This document shows, in pieces, positions 38,171 to 49,420 of a stretch of DNA of 64,000 nt. Both the position numbers and the translations under genes were made by a program. Location: assembly GCA_002007465.1 (NCBI GenBank), contig LNAC01000727.1, forward strand, positions 539,788-603,787, given 5' to 3'. Positions within the stretch are counted from its first letter, which is position 1. Each line of letters begins with the position of its first letter. This DNA is from Ailurus styani. Taxonomy: Eukaryota; Chordata; Mammalia; Carnivora; Ailuridae. The notes beneath the pieces were generated by a model, which did no database searches, had not been told where the DNA came from, and saw only the letters and a program-made list of their open reading frames with translations.

Positions 38171-39899
38171 TCCTGATCCAGGAAGACTGTGTCCTCATGT
38201 ATCTGAGACTCTCCTGCCCCCTATAAGAGACCTCTTGGCAATGAAGTAGGTAGGTGGGGAATCTCAGCATGCACTGCTACACCAAAAGACTCACAGCGGA
38301 TGGGCTGGCAAAACTCCTTCCACAATTTCAGGTAGCAATGGCAGGGGCCAATGGGACAGCCAGGGGTGCAAGTTAAACCAAACAGACCACAATAACACAA
38401 CAACTCTGAAAATTATGAATCATAATCCACAAGACCCATTGCTAAACCCAAGCAGGGTGACTACCTGCTTTTGAAAAAAAAATTTTTTTAATAAGATCAA
38501 GATGCTTCAAATAAATAAAATTACTATCATACCCATCATACCAAGAAACAAGAAAATTACAGCTTGAATAAGAAAAGATAATTAGCTGACACCAACACTA
38601 ATCAGGTTTTCCATTCATATGATACAAATTTTAAAGTAACTGTCATAAAAATGTTTCAACAATCAAATTCTCTTGAAACAAATGACTCGAAAGTAAAAGA
38701 ATGGAAATGTACATACACATTATGCAAATAGGAACTATTAAGAAAGTTGGAGTAGCTATAACAGTATCAGATTAAATATAATTTAAATTTTTATTTTATT
38801 TTATTTATTTATTTGACAGAGAGAGATCACAAGTAGGCAGAGAGTCAGGCAGAGAGAGGAGGAAGCAGGCTGATGTGGGGCTCGATCCCAGGACCCTGAG
38901 ACCATGACCCGAGCCGAAGGCAGAGGCTTTAACCCACTGAGCCACCCAGGTGCCCCAAATATACTTTAAAACCAAAAACATTTAATAGAGATAAAGGGGA
39001 ACATTTTACGATGATAAGTAGGGTAATCTTTCAGGAAGATATAAGGTATGTACTGTTGTTAAATCCAGTTGGTGCAAACAACAGAGCATCAAAGTAAACA
39101 AATCAAAAAATTGACAGAATTGAAAGGAAAAAAAGGGCTGTAATACTGATAATTGAAGGTGTCAAAATCTCACTTTGAATAATGGATATAGCAACTACAT
39201 AAATGATTATAATATACATAAATTTGAAGGAAAAAAAAAACACTATAAACCAGCTAGAACTAACACTCTTTAAAACAGCATTTTACCCAACAGCAAAAAA
39301 ACACAAGTTACTTTCATGGACACATATAGAATGTTCTGCAAGATAGATCAGATGTTAAGCCAAAAACAAGGGCCAGTGAATTTAAAATAATTTAAATTGT
39401 ATATAGTCTCATGTGCTATCTTCAGCTTATAGAAGAAAACTTATCTACCTCATTGCCTCCTCTGGATGCCTTAAGAAAACATGCTTTGGGGGCAGGTTAA
39501 GATTTTGGCCAGCCTCATAATTTGATCTCTATTCAGAAAGTAATTTTGATGGAACCATTGGCAGTTTTAATTTTGACAAATTCCAGCATTACTTTCTAAA
39601 ATAATAATATACATAATTGATTTATATTTTATTATTGCTGACATTATTGTTATTTAGTAGTAATAAATCAAGTGAATTAAGAGAAGTTATTATAAACAAC
39701 TTTACCGAACACACTATCAGGATCAGAGGTAAATTTGCAGCCTCTATTTTGGATCAGACTTAGATTTACACAATTTTTGTCTGTACAAAAATTTGTCTGC
39801 CTTGTTATGAAACAGGTTTCTTTCCAAGATGCAAGCAGAAACTGACCCTTTGAAAATTTGGCTGAAATAAACTTCAAATTCTATATCTTCTTCAGTATT
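38171..39899. other. Gene-free stretch, partly old L1
   Basis: AAGAAAGTTGGAGTAGCTATAACAG (38741) and the segment after the SINE (38957-39140) are old plus-strand L1 sequence. The rest is unrecognised. Confidence 0.45.
38790..38956 (-). mobile_element. Carnivore SINE
   Basis: Reverse-complement copy: TTTATTTATTTATTTGACAG tail to CTGAGCCACCCAGGTGCCCC head. Flanks AAATATAATTTAAA and AAATATACTTTAAA are a likely duplication, and the old L1 resumes on the far side. Confidence 0.92.
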
Positions 39900-41465
39900 T
39901 TTTCACAGGACTAGAACAAATAATCCTAAAATTTGTATGAACTGCAAAAGACCCTGAATAACCAAAGCAAACTTGAAAAAGAAAAACAAAACTGGAGGTA
40001 TCACAATTTCTGACTTCAAGTTATATACAAAGCTACAGTAATCAAAACAGTATGGTACTGGCACAAAAGTAGACACCTAAATCAATGGAACAGAACAGAA
40101 AACCCAGAAATAAACCCATAATTATATGGTCAATTAATATTTGATGAAGGAGGAAAGAATATGCAATGGGAAAAAGTCTCTCTAATAAGTGGTCTTGGGA
40201 AATGTGATTAGCCACATTCTAAAGAATGAAACTGGACCACTTTCTTACATCATACTGAAAAGAAATTCAAAATGGATTAAGGGCCTAAATATGAGACGTG
40301 AAATGATAAAAATTATAGAAGGGAACACAGGCAGTAATGTCTTTGACATTAGTCATACAAACATTTTTCTAGATATGTCTCCTGAAGCAAAGGTAACAGA
40401 AGCAAAATTAGGACTACATCAAAATGAAAATCTTTTACTCAGCAAGGGAAACAACCCAAAAAAGTTAAAAGACAACCTATGGGAGAAGCTTTTGAAGATA
40501 TTTGCAAATGATATATCCAATAAAGGATTAGTATACAAAAATATGTCAAAAATTTATACAAATCAACACCAAAAGAACAAATAATCCAACTTAAAAATGG
40601 GCAGAAGATAGGAACAAACATTTCTCCAAAGAAGACCTACAGACAGCCAATGGACACATGAAGAAATGCTCAACATCACCCATCATCAGAAAAATGAAAA
40701 TCCAAACCACAGTGAGACGTCACCTCACACCTATCAGAATGGCTAAAATCAAAAACAGAAGAAACCACAAGTATTGGTGAAGATGTGGAGAAAAAGGAAC
40801 ACTCATGCACTGTTGCTGGGAATGCAAACTGGTGCAGCCACTCTGGAAAATAGTATTGAGTTTCCTCAAAAAGTTAAATATTGAACTTCCATATGATCCA
40901 TTAATTCTACTGAACATTCACCCAAAGAATACAAAAACACTAATTCAAAAAAATAATGCACCCTTATGTTTATTGCCTCATTACTTAAAATAGCTAAATC
41001 ATGGAAGCACCCCAAGTGTTCATGGATAGATGAATGGATAAAAGAGATGTGGTACAAATATACAATGGGATATTATTCAGCCATAAAGAAAGAATGAAAT
41101 CTTTCCATTTGCAAAGACATGGATGGAGCTAGAGAGTCTAATGATAAGTGAAATAAGTCAGTCAAAGACAAATACCATATCATTTCACTCATACATGGAA
41201 TTTAAGAAACAAATAAACAAAGAAACAAAAAAGAGAACAAAATAAGCTGAGAAACAGACTCTTAATTGTTGAGAACAAACTGATGGTTCCCAGAGGTGAG
41301 GTGGGTAGGGGGATGGGTGAAATAGGTATAGGGGATTAAGAAGTACACTTGTTGTGATGAGCACTGGGTGTATGAAATCACTATATTGTTCACCTGAAAC
41401 TAATACAACACTGTATGTTAACTATGTTGGAATTAAAATAAAATAAAAAGATAAAAAATAAAAGC
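39900..41465 (+). mobile_element. L1 LINE, plus strand, 5'-truncated
   Basis: ORF2 C-terminal part and 3' UTR, ending TATGTTAACTATGTTGGAATT with an A-rich AAAATAAAATAAAAAGAT tail. The longest intact ORF2 piece (40189-40584) includes SKWIKGLNMRREMIKI. Frame breaks make it inactive. Confidence 0.88.
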
Positions 41466-41498
41466 ACTGTATGAATAACTATATTCAACCACTTGTCT

Positions 41499-41690
41499 TT
41501 TTTTTTAAGATTTTATTTATTTATTTGACAGAGAGACAGCGAGAGAGGGAATACAAGCAGGCAGAGTGGGAGAGGGAGAAGCAGGTTTCCCGCTGAGCAG
41601 GGAGCCAGATGCAGGGCTCCATCCCAGGACCCTGGGATCATGACCTGACCTGAAGGCAGATGCTTAATGACTGAACCACCCAGGCACTCC
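41499..41690 (-). mobile_element. Young carnivore SINE with target-site duplication
   Basis: Reverse-complement full copy. CAACCACTTGTCT at 41486-41498 and 41691-41703 is an exact 13-bp duplication. Confidence 0.94.
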
Positions 41691-41739
41691 CAACCACTTG
41701 TCTATCTTATGAACTATAGATAGTCCAATGGGTCAACAA

Positions 41740-41740
<1 letters not shown>

Positions 41741-41786
<46 letters not shown>
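41741..41786 (+). repeat. (CA)n microsatellite, about 23 units
   Basis: Uninterrupted CA run between two minus-strand SINEs, about 550 bp from the KRTAP20-like gene. Confidence 0.95.
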
Positions 41787-41790
<4 letters not shown>

Positions 41791-41845
41791 AAACCTGGAT
41801 AAATAAATATATACCAAATGTTGTAGATATGCAAACACCACTTTT

Positions 41846-42051
41846 TTAAGTTAAAAGATATTTATTTATTTGAGAGAGAAAGCGAGTGTACAAGAGCATG
41901 AGCGGAGAGTGGGCAGGCAGAGGGAGAGGGGCAAGCAGACTCCCTGCTGAGCAGGTTCCGATGTGGGGCTTCATCCCATCCATCCCAGGGCCCTGGGATC
42001 ATGACTTAAGCCAAAGGTAGATGCTTAACTGACTGAGCCACCCAGGTGCCC
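41846..42051 (-). mobile_element. Carnivore SINE
   Basis: Reverse-complement copy, with a small repeated CATCCCATC in the body. TGCAAACACCACTTTT (41830-41845) and TGCAAACACTACTTTT (42052-42067) form a 16-bp duplication with one mismatch. Confidence 0.93.
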
Positions 42052-42261
42052 TGCAAACACTACTTTTAATAAAAAATGAATTTAGACATTTTTGCCAAAT
42101 GGAAATGGTGGATATTGTTTGTGTTCAATCACGTAATAGTGAAGATCAAATGAATATTTTTCTCAATTGTTGAAAACTCAGGTGATTTCAATCAAAAAAG
42201 TTCTGATATTACACAGTAGTCTAAGATTCAACAGTCATTATTTGAACAGACAATAACATGG

Positions 42262-42267
42262 TTTATT
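42262..42267 (-). promoter_or_regulatory. Probable poly(A) signal of gene at 42507
   Basis: TTTATT on the plus strand (AATAAA on the minus strand), about 73 bp past the stop. Confidence 0.55.
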
Positions 42268-42339
42268 ATAAATAATGCAGGAGATACATATAGGATTTCA
42301 TAGGAAAATTCCCTAAACAAATCAGTAATCTAGAATTTC

Positions 42340-42507
42340 TCAGAAGAAGCCGGAAGACCAGTATCCTCCATAGCAGCATGGACGGTAAGAAGTATATCCG
42401 TAGCCACCATAGCCACATCCATAGCCACATCCCAGGCCACCATAGCCATAGCCCAGGCCACCATAGCCATAGCCCAGGCCACCATAGTAGTTGTTGTAGA
42501 AGCTCAT
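42340..42507 (-). CDS. KRTAP20: KRTAP20-like high-glycine/tyrosine keratin-associated protein
   Basis: A 55-residue single-exon protein on the minus strand. It starts [10 protein letters not shown], has three tandem [16 protein letters not shown] units, then CGYGGYGY, and ends [16 protein letters not shown]. The [13 protein letters not shown] start is shared by KRTAP19/20/22-type proteins. The RPxCYGxYWSxGF end with a tryptophan points to KRTAP20 as I recall human KRTAP20-1 and -2; a KRTAP22 or KRTAP19 label cannot be excluded. The cysteine content is low, as expected for tyrosine-rich hair matrix proteins. TATATAAGG lies 74 bp upstream and AATAAA about 73 bp after the stop. It sits between two KRTAP6-like genes but points the opposite way, so it must be transcribed on its own. 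Confidence 0.92.
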   Translation of the reverse strand: MSFYNNYYGGLGYGYGGLGYGYGGLGCGYGCGYGGYGYTSYRPCCYGGYWSSGFF

Positions 42508-42580
42508 AGTGTAAGGAGAGGTCTCAGTTGAAGAGCAGAATCAATTTCTAGGGTTTTAAGTTTATAACCTACACAGGGCC

Positions 42581-42618
42581 TTATATACCAACTGAGTGGT
42601 ATGTAGGGCAAACCACAA
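42581..42618 (-). promoter_or_regulatory. Proximal promoter of KRTAP20-like gene at 42507
   Basis: On the minus strand TATATAAGG is at 42587-42579. A RUNX-type TTGTGGTTTGC (42618-42608) lies about 20 bp farther upstream. The same TTGTGGTTTGC stands before the pseudogene at 15742. The GGCCCTGTGTAGG after the TATA box also recurs there and before the frame at 9439. Confidence 0.75.
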
Positions 42619-43142
42619 GCACTATTGGATTCATGCTTCAAACTAATTGGCATTATAACCATCTTAAGAATTCCTCAAGAATTTTGCTGTGTGTCAGAAT
42701 GCATGTAATGAAATCATGTGCCTTTAATGAAAGGGTTTTATCCTACTTTGGTGACTTGTTTATTCCAGATGTGAGATATAAACTATGTTCCTAGCAACCA
42801 TAAGATCACATAACCCATACATGTTCCACTTCTTCAAAATTCTTTTTTCCTTTAATAACATCCTCCTTCCTAGCTGCACATGTGCACCTTGGAGTAAAAG
42901 TATGATTTCAAAGATGTAGGAAATGTTGGAAAATTTGTGGTGAAGACAGGGCTGAAGTCACATAGACTACACAGAGAAGACATGGCAAGGTTCAGTTGTA
43001 AATATCTGAATGACTAATGTGTTTTATTGTGGGGTTTTTTTTTAGTGAAGCAGTATTACCTACTTTGGTTTATACTTCACATGTATATGCATCTATCATT
43101 TTGTATATGATCAAAAACCATGGTAGAATTCCTAAAGTTTAA
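42619..43142. other. Gene-free upstream flank of KRTAP20-like gene
   Basis: On the minus strand this is upstream of the gene. GCCAATTAG and CCAATAG near 42630-42655 could be CCAAT-type sites. Nothing else recognised. Confidence 0.4.
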
Positions 43143-43154
43143 ATCCATGGACCA

Positions 43155-43343
43155 GGGGTGCATGGGTGGCTCAGTTGATTAAGTGTCTGCTTTTGGCTCA
43201 GGTCATGATCTCCGGGTCCTGGGATGGAGCCCTGGAACAGGCTCCCTGCTCAGCGGGGAGTCTGCTTCTCCTTCTCCTTCTTCCCCTCCCTCTGCTCGTG
43301 CTCTCTCTAAAATGAATAAATAAAATCTTTAAATCAATCAATC
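43155..43343 (+). mobile_element. Carnivore SINE
   Basis: GGGGTGCATGGGTGGCTCAG head, AAATGAATAAATAAAATC tail. ATCCATGGACCA and ATCTATGGACCA flank it (one mismatch). Confidence 0.92.
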
Positions 43344-43771
43344 ATCTATGGACCATGGCTATAAGAAATGGAAGGATTTACTGTATTAGTAATTTGAGCT
43401 TAAAAATCTATTCCAGAAACTTGTAAAGATTTACTGACATCATGTACCTCCTGCTATGACACAATGAAATAGGTATGCCTTTTTTGATATTCTTGCCCAA
43501 AATGTATAACCTCAACTTTATTATAGGAAGACACACCCAAATTTTGCAACATACTACAGAACATTTGACTTTTTAAATTGTTAATGCCATAAAAGTTAAG
43601 AAAATACAGAAACTGTAACCAATTTGGGGGAGACTAAAGAGATAAGACAATCAAATGCCATGTAGGACCTTGAATTGGGTTCTGAATCAGATAAAGGACA
43701 CTAGCGAAAAAAATGGCAAAACCCAAATAAAATGTATAAATTAGTTAAGAATATAGTGCAAGGTTAATTTC

Positions 43772-43956
43772 CTTTTTTTATTTTATTTATTTATCTATCA
43801 GAGAGAGAGAGCACAAGCAGGGGGAACATCGGGCAGGGGGAGAAGCAGGCACCCCGCCGAGCAAGAAGCCCCATGCAGGACTCCATCCCAGCACCCTGGG
43901 ATCATGACCTGAACCAAAGGCAGACACTCAACCTACTAAGCCACCCAGGTGTCCCA
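43772..43956 (-). mobile_element. Carnivore SINE
   Basis: Reverse-complement copy ending AAGCCACCCAGGTGTCCCA. CAAGGTTAATTTC (43759-43771) and CAAGGTTAGTTTC (43957-43969) flank it. Confidence 0.93.
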
Positions 43957-44139
43957 CAAGGTTAGTTTCTTAGTTTTGATAATTGTACTTGATTATGAAA
44001 GGAGTTAACATAGTTGTGTAACTGGGCAAAGGGTATATGGGAATATTCTATATATTTTTGCAACTTTGGGTGACTCCAATTATTTTCAAAATAAAAGATT
44101 TTAAAATGCTACTTGATTGCATTGATTTGGTCATTTATT

Positions 44140-44300
44140 AATCTTTACATGCATCAAACTGTTAAGAATCAATTATTTGTCAGGTACTACTGTGAGCATT
44201 GGAAATGGAGCAGTGAGCAGGACAGACAAGATCCCTATTGTTATGGAGCTTAAATTCTAGATTGAGCAGGGGCAGGAAATGCAGGCAGATATTTGAAAGC
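44140..44300 (-). mobile_element. L2 3'-region fragment
   Basis: TCAGGTACTACTGTGAGCATTGGAAATGGAGCAGTGAGC and ATGGAGCTTAAATTCTAG are reverse-complement L2 phrases. Confidence 0.6.
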
Positions 44301-44875
44301 AAATATGACAAGTGAAGGAGATCATTTCTGATAGGGATGAATCTATTTACCTAACAAATCAAGGCAAGGTAAGGTAAATTTAAAAAGAGCGTTGGTGAGA
44401 GATTACTTCAGACTAGATGGTCAGGGGAAGGGAAGAAAAGGTCCTAGCCATTTTTGCTATGACTTTCAAGGGATCGGCAACCCCCAAGCAGAAGTTTTAA
44501 GTTGGAAACAGATTTGGTACATCTGAAGAACAAAAGGACTACTGATTTCTGTGTATTATAAAGAAAAGAAGAGTGTTCCAAGAGACACTCATAGATCTAG
44601 TCAAGGCTATAACAGGGCAGCCTATAAGGGCTGTGTTTCTAAGCTTCCGGTTACTAGATATAGGAAATAAAAATTTGATTTTTAGATAAACAATTTTTAT
44701 ATATAAGCATATCCCATGTAATATTAGGGAAATTCAATATTCTGAATTTCAACATTCTGAATTTCAAATTTAACTGGGTGACCGGTGTAATCTAGCAAAT
44801 GGAAATGCAGTAAAGAATAAACCAAGGGGAGGAACTCCAACTGATTTATGTCTTGTGTGCTTTAAGATGTAGAAT

Positions 44876-44975
44876 GAAGGAAGGAAGGAAGGAAGGAAGG
44901 AAGGAAGGAAGGAAGGAAAGAAGGAAGGAAGGAAGGAAGGAAGGGGGGAGGGAGGGAAGGAAGGGAGGAAGGAAG
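44876..44975 (+). repeat. (GGAA)n microsatellite, about 100 bp
   Basis: GGAA/AAGG units with a short GGGGGGAGGGAGGG interruption in the right third. Confidence 0.95.
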
Positions 44976-45237
44976 AGAACTGAGGCTATGAGAAATCTAG
45001 AACTTAATTTTACTTTATTATATTTTTGATGACCTTTAACACTCTAAGGAGATGTCAAGTGATCATTTGGATATATACCAGAACTGGAAATGTGACTGGA
45101 GATTAATTGGCTAAAATAATGTATCCAAAGTAATCCTGAAAGAAAATGTAAATACTATATCGAATACTACAAAACTAATATAACACAGACCGTGTGTTAT
45201 CTACACTGGAGTTAAAAGAAAAATAACACTTGATTAA

Positions 45238-45258
45238 AAGAGAGAGAGAGAGAGAGAG
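45238..45258 (+). repeat. (AG)n microsatellite
   Basis: AAAGAGAGAGAGAGAGAGAG run, about ten units. Confidence 0.9.
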
Positions 45259-47457
45259 TTTAAATAAACTATAGGCAGGGCAAGCACCTAGCTGGGCACC
45301 CTCACATTTGAAAACAAGATCTGAAGAAGAGAAAAGAAAGGGGATACTAAAAAGTAGCACCTGACGATACTAGAATTAAATCCAGTGTGTGCAGTAGGAT
45401 GTAGGTAAGTGTCAGGGGGTCTTTCAGGAATGAAAAGAGAAACTGGTGAATCTGAACGCTACTAAGAGTCTTAATAAAATGAAGACTGGTTCTCTAGCTT
45501 TGACAAGATTGGGGTATTGGTGATCCCTGCAGGAGCGGTTTGGATGGACCGGTGAGGACCAAAAACCAAAAGGTGTGAGGAAAGATGTAAAGAGAAAGCT
45601 ACCATGGAAATAGATGTGAAGTTTCGCAATGAAACAGAAGAAAATGGGAGAGTAGCTGGAAAGGACCAAGGACACAAGGAGGGTTGCTTTGTTCTGCTTT
45701 TGATCATGGAACGTACTTCAGAACTAAATATGGTTCCGAAAATCACAGCAGAAAACACATTGTTAATGGAATTTCCTTGGGTGCAAGCTCTCAGTTATGA
45801 TCAGAGAGATAGCACTGCTCTTCAAAAGAAACAAATTAGCCCCAGGAAGTAAATTCTATAGAAAAATAACCCCATAAATGATATTATTAGGGACATTGTA
45901 TTGCACAAAACAATAATGTCTTTTGCAGCTATATTAATCAAATACCAAAAAAATTAATTATAGTTTTGTTTTGTTTTTCTAATTGACTGATGAAATTTAG
46001 TAATACCAATTTCAGGTGATGTTCTAAAAACTTAGCCTAGAGGAAGACTGATCAGCATGCTATTTAAATTACTTTTTACTGAAAACTTATTCTAACTTAT
46101 TACTTGATTGTGATAGTTGAGCTACTTTTAATTTCTGAATGGAAAAATCTAAAAACGATACAGTGAATATGTCCTCTCCTTCTAAGATCTCAATCCAGTA
46201 AATGGTGAATAAAATGACACAATAATATGCCCATTTTACAAAAATGAAGCTACCAAAAGACACACGTGGAAAGAACACTCAAAAACGCACACTCGATGAA
46301 AGGTTGAATGTGTTCGATCAGATCCTTAATATGAAAACATTCCATTTTATTAAAAGGCATTTTTGACTCTTTAGATATACTTAAAAAGACAGATGAATTG
46401 GAAAATTTTAAAAATCTTGCATCTTCGTTCCTATAATCAACAGAGAAGAGTTAACTAAAATACAGAGAGTTCATCTTCTTTTACTCTCTGTTTCTGCCTA
46501 TGGTTATGAGGGGATACATAAAAATAATAGTTTGACTCAGATATATCATTAGAATAACAGAAATACACTGACAGATTACACATGATATGTGGTTACTGAC
46601 ACCTCCCCAAATACATTCTTGTAAAGACACAAACGTACATTTTTTTAACTGTCACATGAAACTATTCTCAATTTTCCAGTGCCTCTGAATGGGAAGAATT
46701 ATCACATTAATCTGAAAAAAACTAATAATGGTAGAGCTATGCAAGAGAACGCAGTATGATTGGTTACAAAGAGAATAAAGACTGGGTATTTTGATAAAGG
46801 AAGACACCTCTGTGTAATACATTGATAAATGTAAATAGTGATATTAAACCTATTGGATAGTTTCTTAGAATATAATTATAATATTAATGAGAATACTTAT
46901 TTGTACAATGGTATGCTCAATGTAGAGGAGAAAAGCAGAACAATTGGATTCCCAGGAATAACTTATTTTGTAGTTCTTTGGTAGGAATTGAATATAAATG
47001 GGAATTAGACTCATTGGTACACATAGAAAAGGGTAATGCATCTTGCTCAGACTTGGTATTTTGGAAAATTTAATTGGATTATTATCCACATCATGGGGAT
47101 GAAAGTACATTATGTTCTTAGTAGAAAAAGGAACTGAATCCCTGCAGAAAACAATTAACTTGGATCAAAAGAAGAGTCAAAAGTAGTAGTATTCTTATGA
47201 AATGTTAAAAACGTTCGTGAAACTAACTAGTGCCAAGAGCAAATAAGATTGATACTAATAAGAGTATTCTTTCTTGATACAAAGAATGGTTTATAGGAGG
47301 CTAAGATGAAATTCTAATTTGGGCCTGGGCTGCAGACGTGCATGTGTGTCTCCTCTCACTGAAGCTCTTGATTGGATAAGGGGGCGTCCACACGGAGAGC
47401 CAAACACAGCGAGCCTCCCGAATACCTCTAAGACTTATTTTATGGTGGAGGAACAAC

Positions 47458-47537
47458 AAACTAATTACATTAGTCATAAAATTAGCCAATGGCATGGCAT
47501 ATATGGTGGGTTACACCCACACTGGAAACATATAAAA
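47458..47537 (+). promoter_or_regulatory. Proximal promoter of KRTAP6-like gene at 47623
   Basis: TATAAAAGG at 47531-47537. Upstream are a homeodomain-type CTAATTA, TTAGTCATAAAATTAG and a CCAAT box inside AGCCAATGGCATGG. The same order and spacing are kept in front of the genes at 33698 and 63301. Factor identities are inferred. Confidence 0.82.
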
Positions 47538-47622
47538 GGTTTCTGCCGAGGGGAGTAGTCCACAGTGAAGTGACACTTCTCTTCTCCTCCTCTACCCAAG
47601 GACCACCTCAACAACCAACACC

Positions 47623-47877
47623 ATGTGCGGCAGCTACTACGGAGGCTGTGGCTCTGGACGCTGTGGCTATGGAGGCTGTGGCTACGGAGGCTGTGGTTAC
47701 GGAGGCTGTAGCTATGGAGGCCTGGGCTGTGGCTATGGCTCCAGCTATGGCTGTGGCTTCCGCAGGCTGGGCTGTGGCTATGGCTGTGGCTCTGGCTGTG
47801 GCTACGGCTATGGCTCCCGCTCCCTCTGTGGTTATGGATGTGGCTCTGGCTATGGCTCTGGCTTTGGCTGCTACTAA
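47623..47877 (+). CDS. KRTAP6: KRTAP6-like high-glycine/tyrosine keratin-associated protein
   Basis: An 84-residue single-exon protein. In order it has MCGSYYGG, five CGxGx units, LGCGYGSSYGCGFRRLGCGY, then YGSRSLCGYG and a GSGFGCY end. The FRRLG and SRSLCGYG motifs together are the KRTAP6 signature as I know it from human and sheep, so this looks like the most canonical copy in the window. The product is a hair-cortex matrix protein, cross-linked through cysteines and packed by Gly/Tyr loops. A TATA box lies 92 bp before ATG, the leader ends in CAACAACCAACACC as in its paralogues, and AATAAA is 254 bp past the stop. The first 75 or so bases of the 3' UTR are nearly the same as those of the gene at 33698. 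No frame damage is seen. Confidence 0.95.
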   Translation: MCGSYYGGCGSGRCGYGGCGYGGCGYGGCSYGGLGCGYGSSYGCGFRRLGCGYGCGSGCGYGYGSRSLCGYGCGSGYGSGFGCY

Positions 47878-48130
47878 TTGAGGTCGCCATGGCAGACTCT
47901 CACCCTCCACACCTGGACATGGGATTCACCAGTTCTGAGACCCACACGTTCTGAACTTTGCTGAAGACCTACCTTCTGGAGCCCTTTGGGTCGGAGACAG
48001 CAATGTTTTTCCTTCCTGCATTTAACTCATAAGAAGTGGGAGCATGTGAAACTCGTCCTGAGAACTGTGTGGTCTCTCGTTGGAATGATGCTGCCACAAG
48101 TTCATGCAGGAACCATTTCTCTAATTCCCT

Positions 48131-48159
48131 AATAAACTCTTCCAGTCTGGAATAATAAA
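48131..48159 (+). promoter_or_regulatory. Poly(A) signals of gene at 47623
   Basis: Two AATAAA hexamers, at 48131-48136 and 48154-48159, followed by a TTTCTTGTCATTT stretch. Either could set the 3' end. Confidence 0.78.
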
Positions 48160-48543
48160 CCTGGCTTTCTTGTCATTTAAAGTCCAGTATTTGTCATTTC
48201 AGCTTTTTTTTTTTCCTGGATGAATTGAAGGACGCAATAGCCTTATTGGGGAGACGTCTTGTTTTAATGTTTCTATTTCAGTTGTTTTACCAAATCCTTG
48301 ATTAGAAACACTAAGGAAGTATCAAACTTGAAGCCCTAATTTTTCTGCTTTGGTAAGGTACTGATATCATGTGTTATGCTGGTGTATTGCAAGAATGAAA
48401 ACAGGTAATTTGTTGATTTTGTTAAGTATTGCCTGGAAACACTATGTATTCCAAGCACGTTTACACCAAAACCTTAATCATGAAATCCTTTAGAAGATGT
48501 GGAAGTTGGCACAGAATTCTCCAATTCTCGTCTGTTTGGAGGC

Positions 48544-48544
<1 letters not shown>

Positions 48545-48582
<38 letters not shown>

Positions 48583-48737
48583 TGAGAGAGAGAGAAACAC
48601 CATGAGCTGAAGAGGGGCAGAGACAGGGAGAGAGAGAATCCCTAGCAGATTCTGCGCTGATCTCAGGACACTTGAGATCATGACCTGAGCTGAAATCAAG
48701 ACTCAGATGCTTAACCAATTGAGCCACCCAGGCACCC
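48545..48737 (-). mobile_element. Carnivore SINE with expanded TTTA tail
   Basis: Reverse-complement older copy ending TTGAGCCACCCAGGCACCC. Its tail has grown to about ten TTTA units (48545-48584), a likely length polymorphism. Confidence 0.9.
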
Positions 48738-49230
48738 AATGTTTTGGGGGATATTTAAAGAAGAAGCATTTCCTATGCTTGCTCAACGCAAGAGGTAGAG
48801 AAGTTTAAACCTACTTTTGTACCTAGGTTCCATGTGTCTGGAAATATATTGCTTTTTTTAAGTGACACCTATTCTACCAACTATTACGTATTTACGCTTA
48901 AAGCCGCTTGATGGTTTTCTTGAGATTTCTTTTCCCTGTGATTTATGTGATTTCACAGTTGTAGCCATAATCATTTGTTTCTCCACTAATTTTCTGTGAC
49001 TAATGTATCTGTAAACTTGGCAATTATCTTCTCTTGATAGAGTATTTCAAGCTTTTGTGTTAGACATGACCGAGTTTAAGTAGCGTTTTAGTGTGAGATA
49101 ATGGATATGTCCCAATTCATTTCGACTGGTCCAAGATAGTAAAAAAGTTGAAGCCATGGAAGGAATTAAGATCTTTGGAAAGATCGTAACCCAGAAGAGA
49201 GCCCTTTTTTTCTTTAAAAACCTTATTGAT

Positions 49231-49420
49231 GGGCGCCTGGGTGGCTCAGTCGTTAAGCTTCTGCCTTCAGCTCAGGTCATGATCCCAGAGTCCTGGGAAT
49301 GAGCCCCGCATCTGGCTCCCTGCTCAGTGGGAAGCCTGCTTCTCCCTCTCCCACTCCCCCTGCTTGTGTTCCCTCTCTCGCTGTTTCTGTCCCTGTCAAA
49401 TAAATAAAATCTTTAAAAAA
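49231..49420 (+). mobile_element. Carnivore SINE
   Basis: GGGCGCCTGGGTGGCTCAGTC head, GAATGAGCCCCGC box, CT-rich tract and AAATAAATAAAATC tail. Confidence 0.92.

Larger units (their letters stand above)
44301..47457. other. Gene-free stretch with microsatellites
   Basis: Contains the GGAA and GA repeats listed separately. An 82-codon frame at 45604-45852 has no recognisable domain and no promoter signal, so I do not call it a gene. Confidence 0.5.

Noticed and set aside
45604..45852. 82-codon plus-strand frame
   Set aside because: No domain, no TATA or poly(A) signal and no compositional signal; a chance frame in intergenic DNA.
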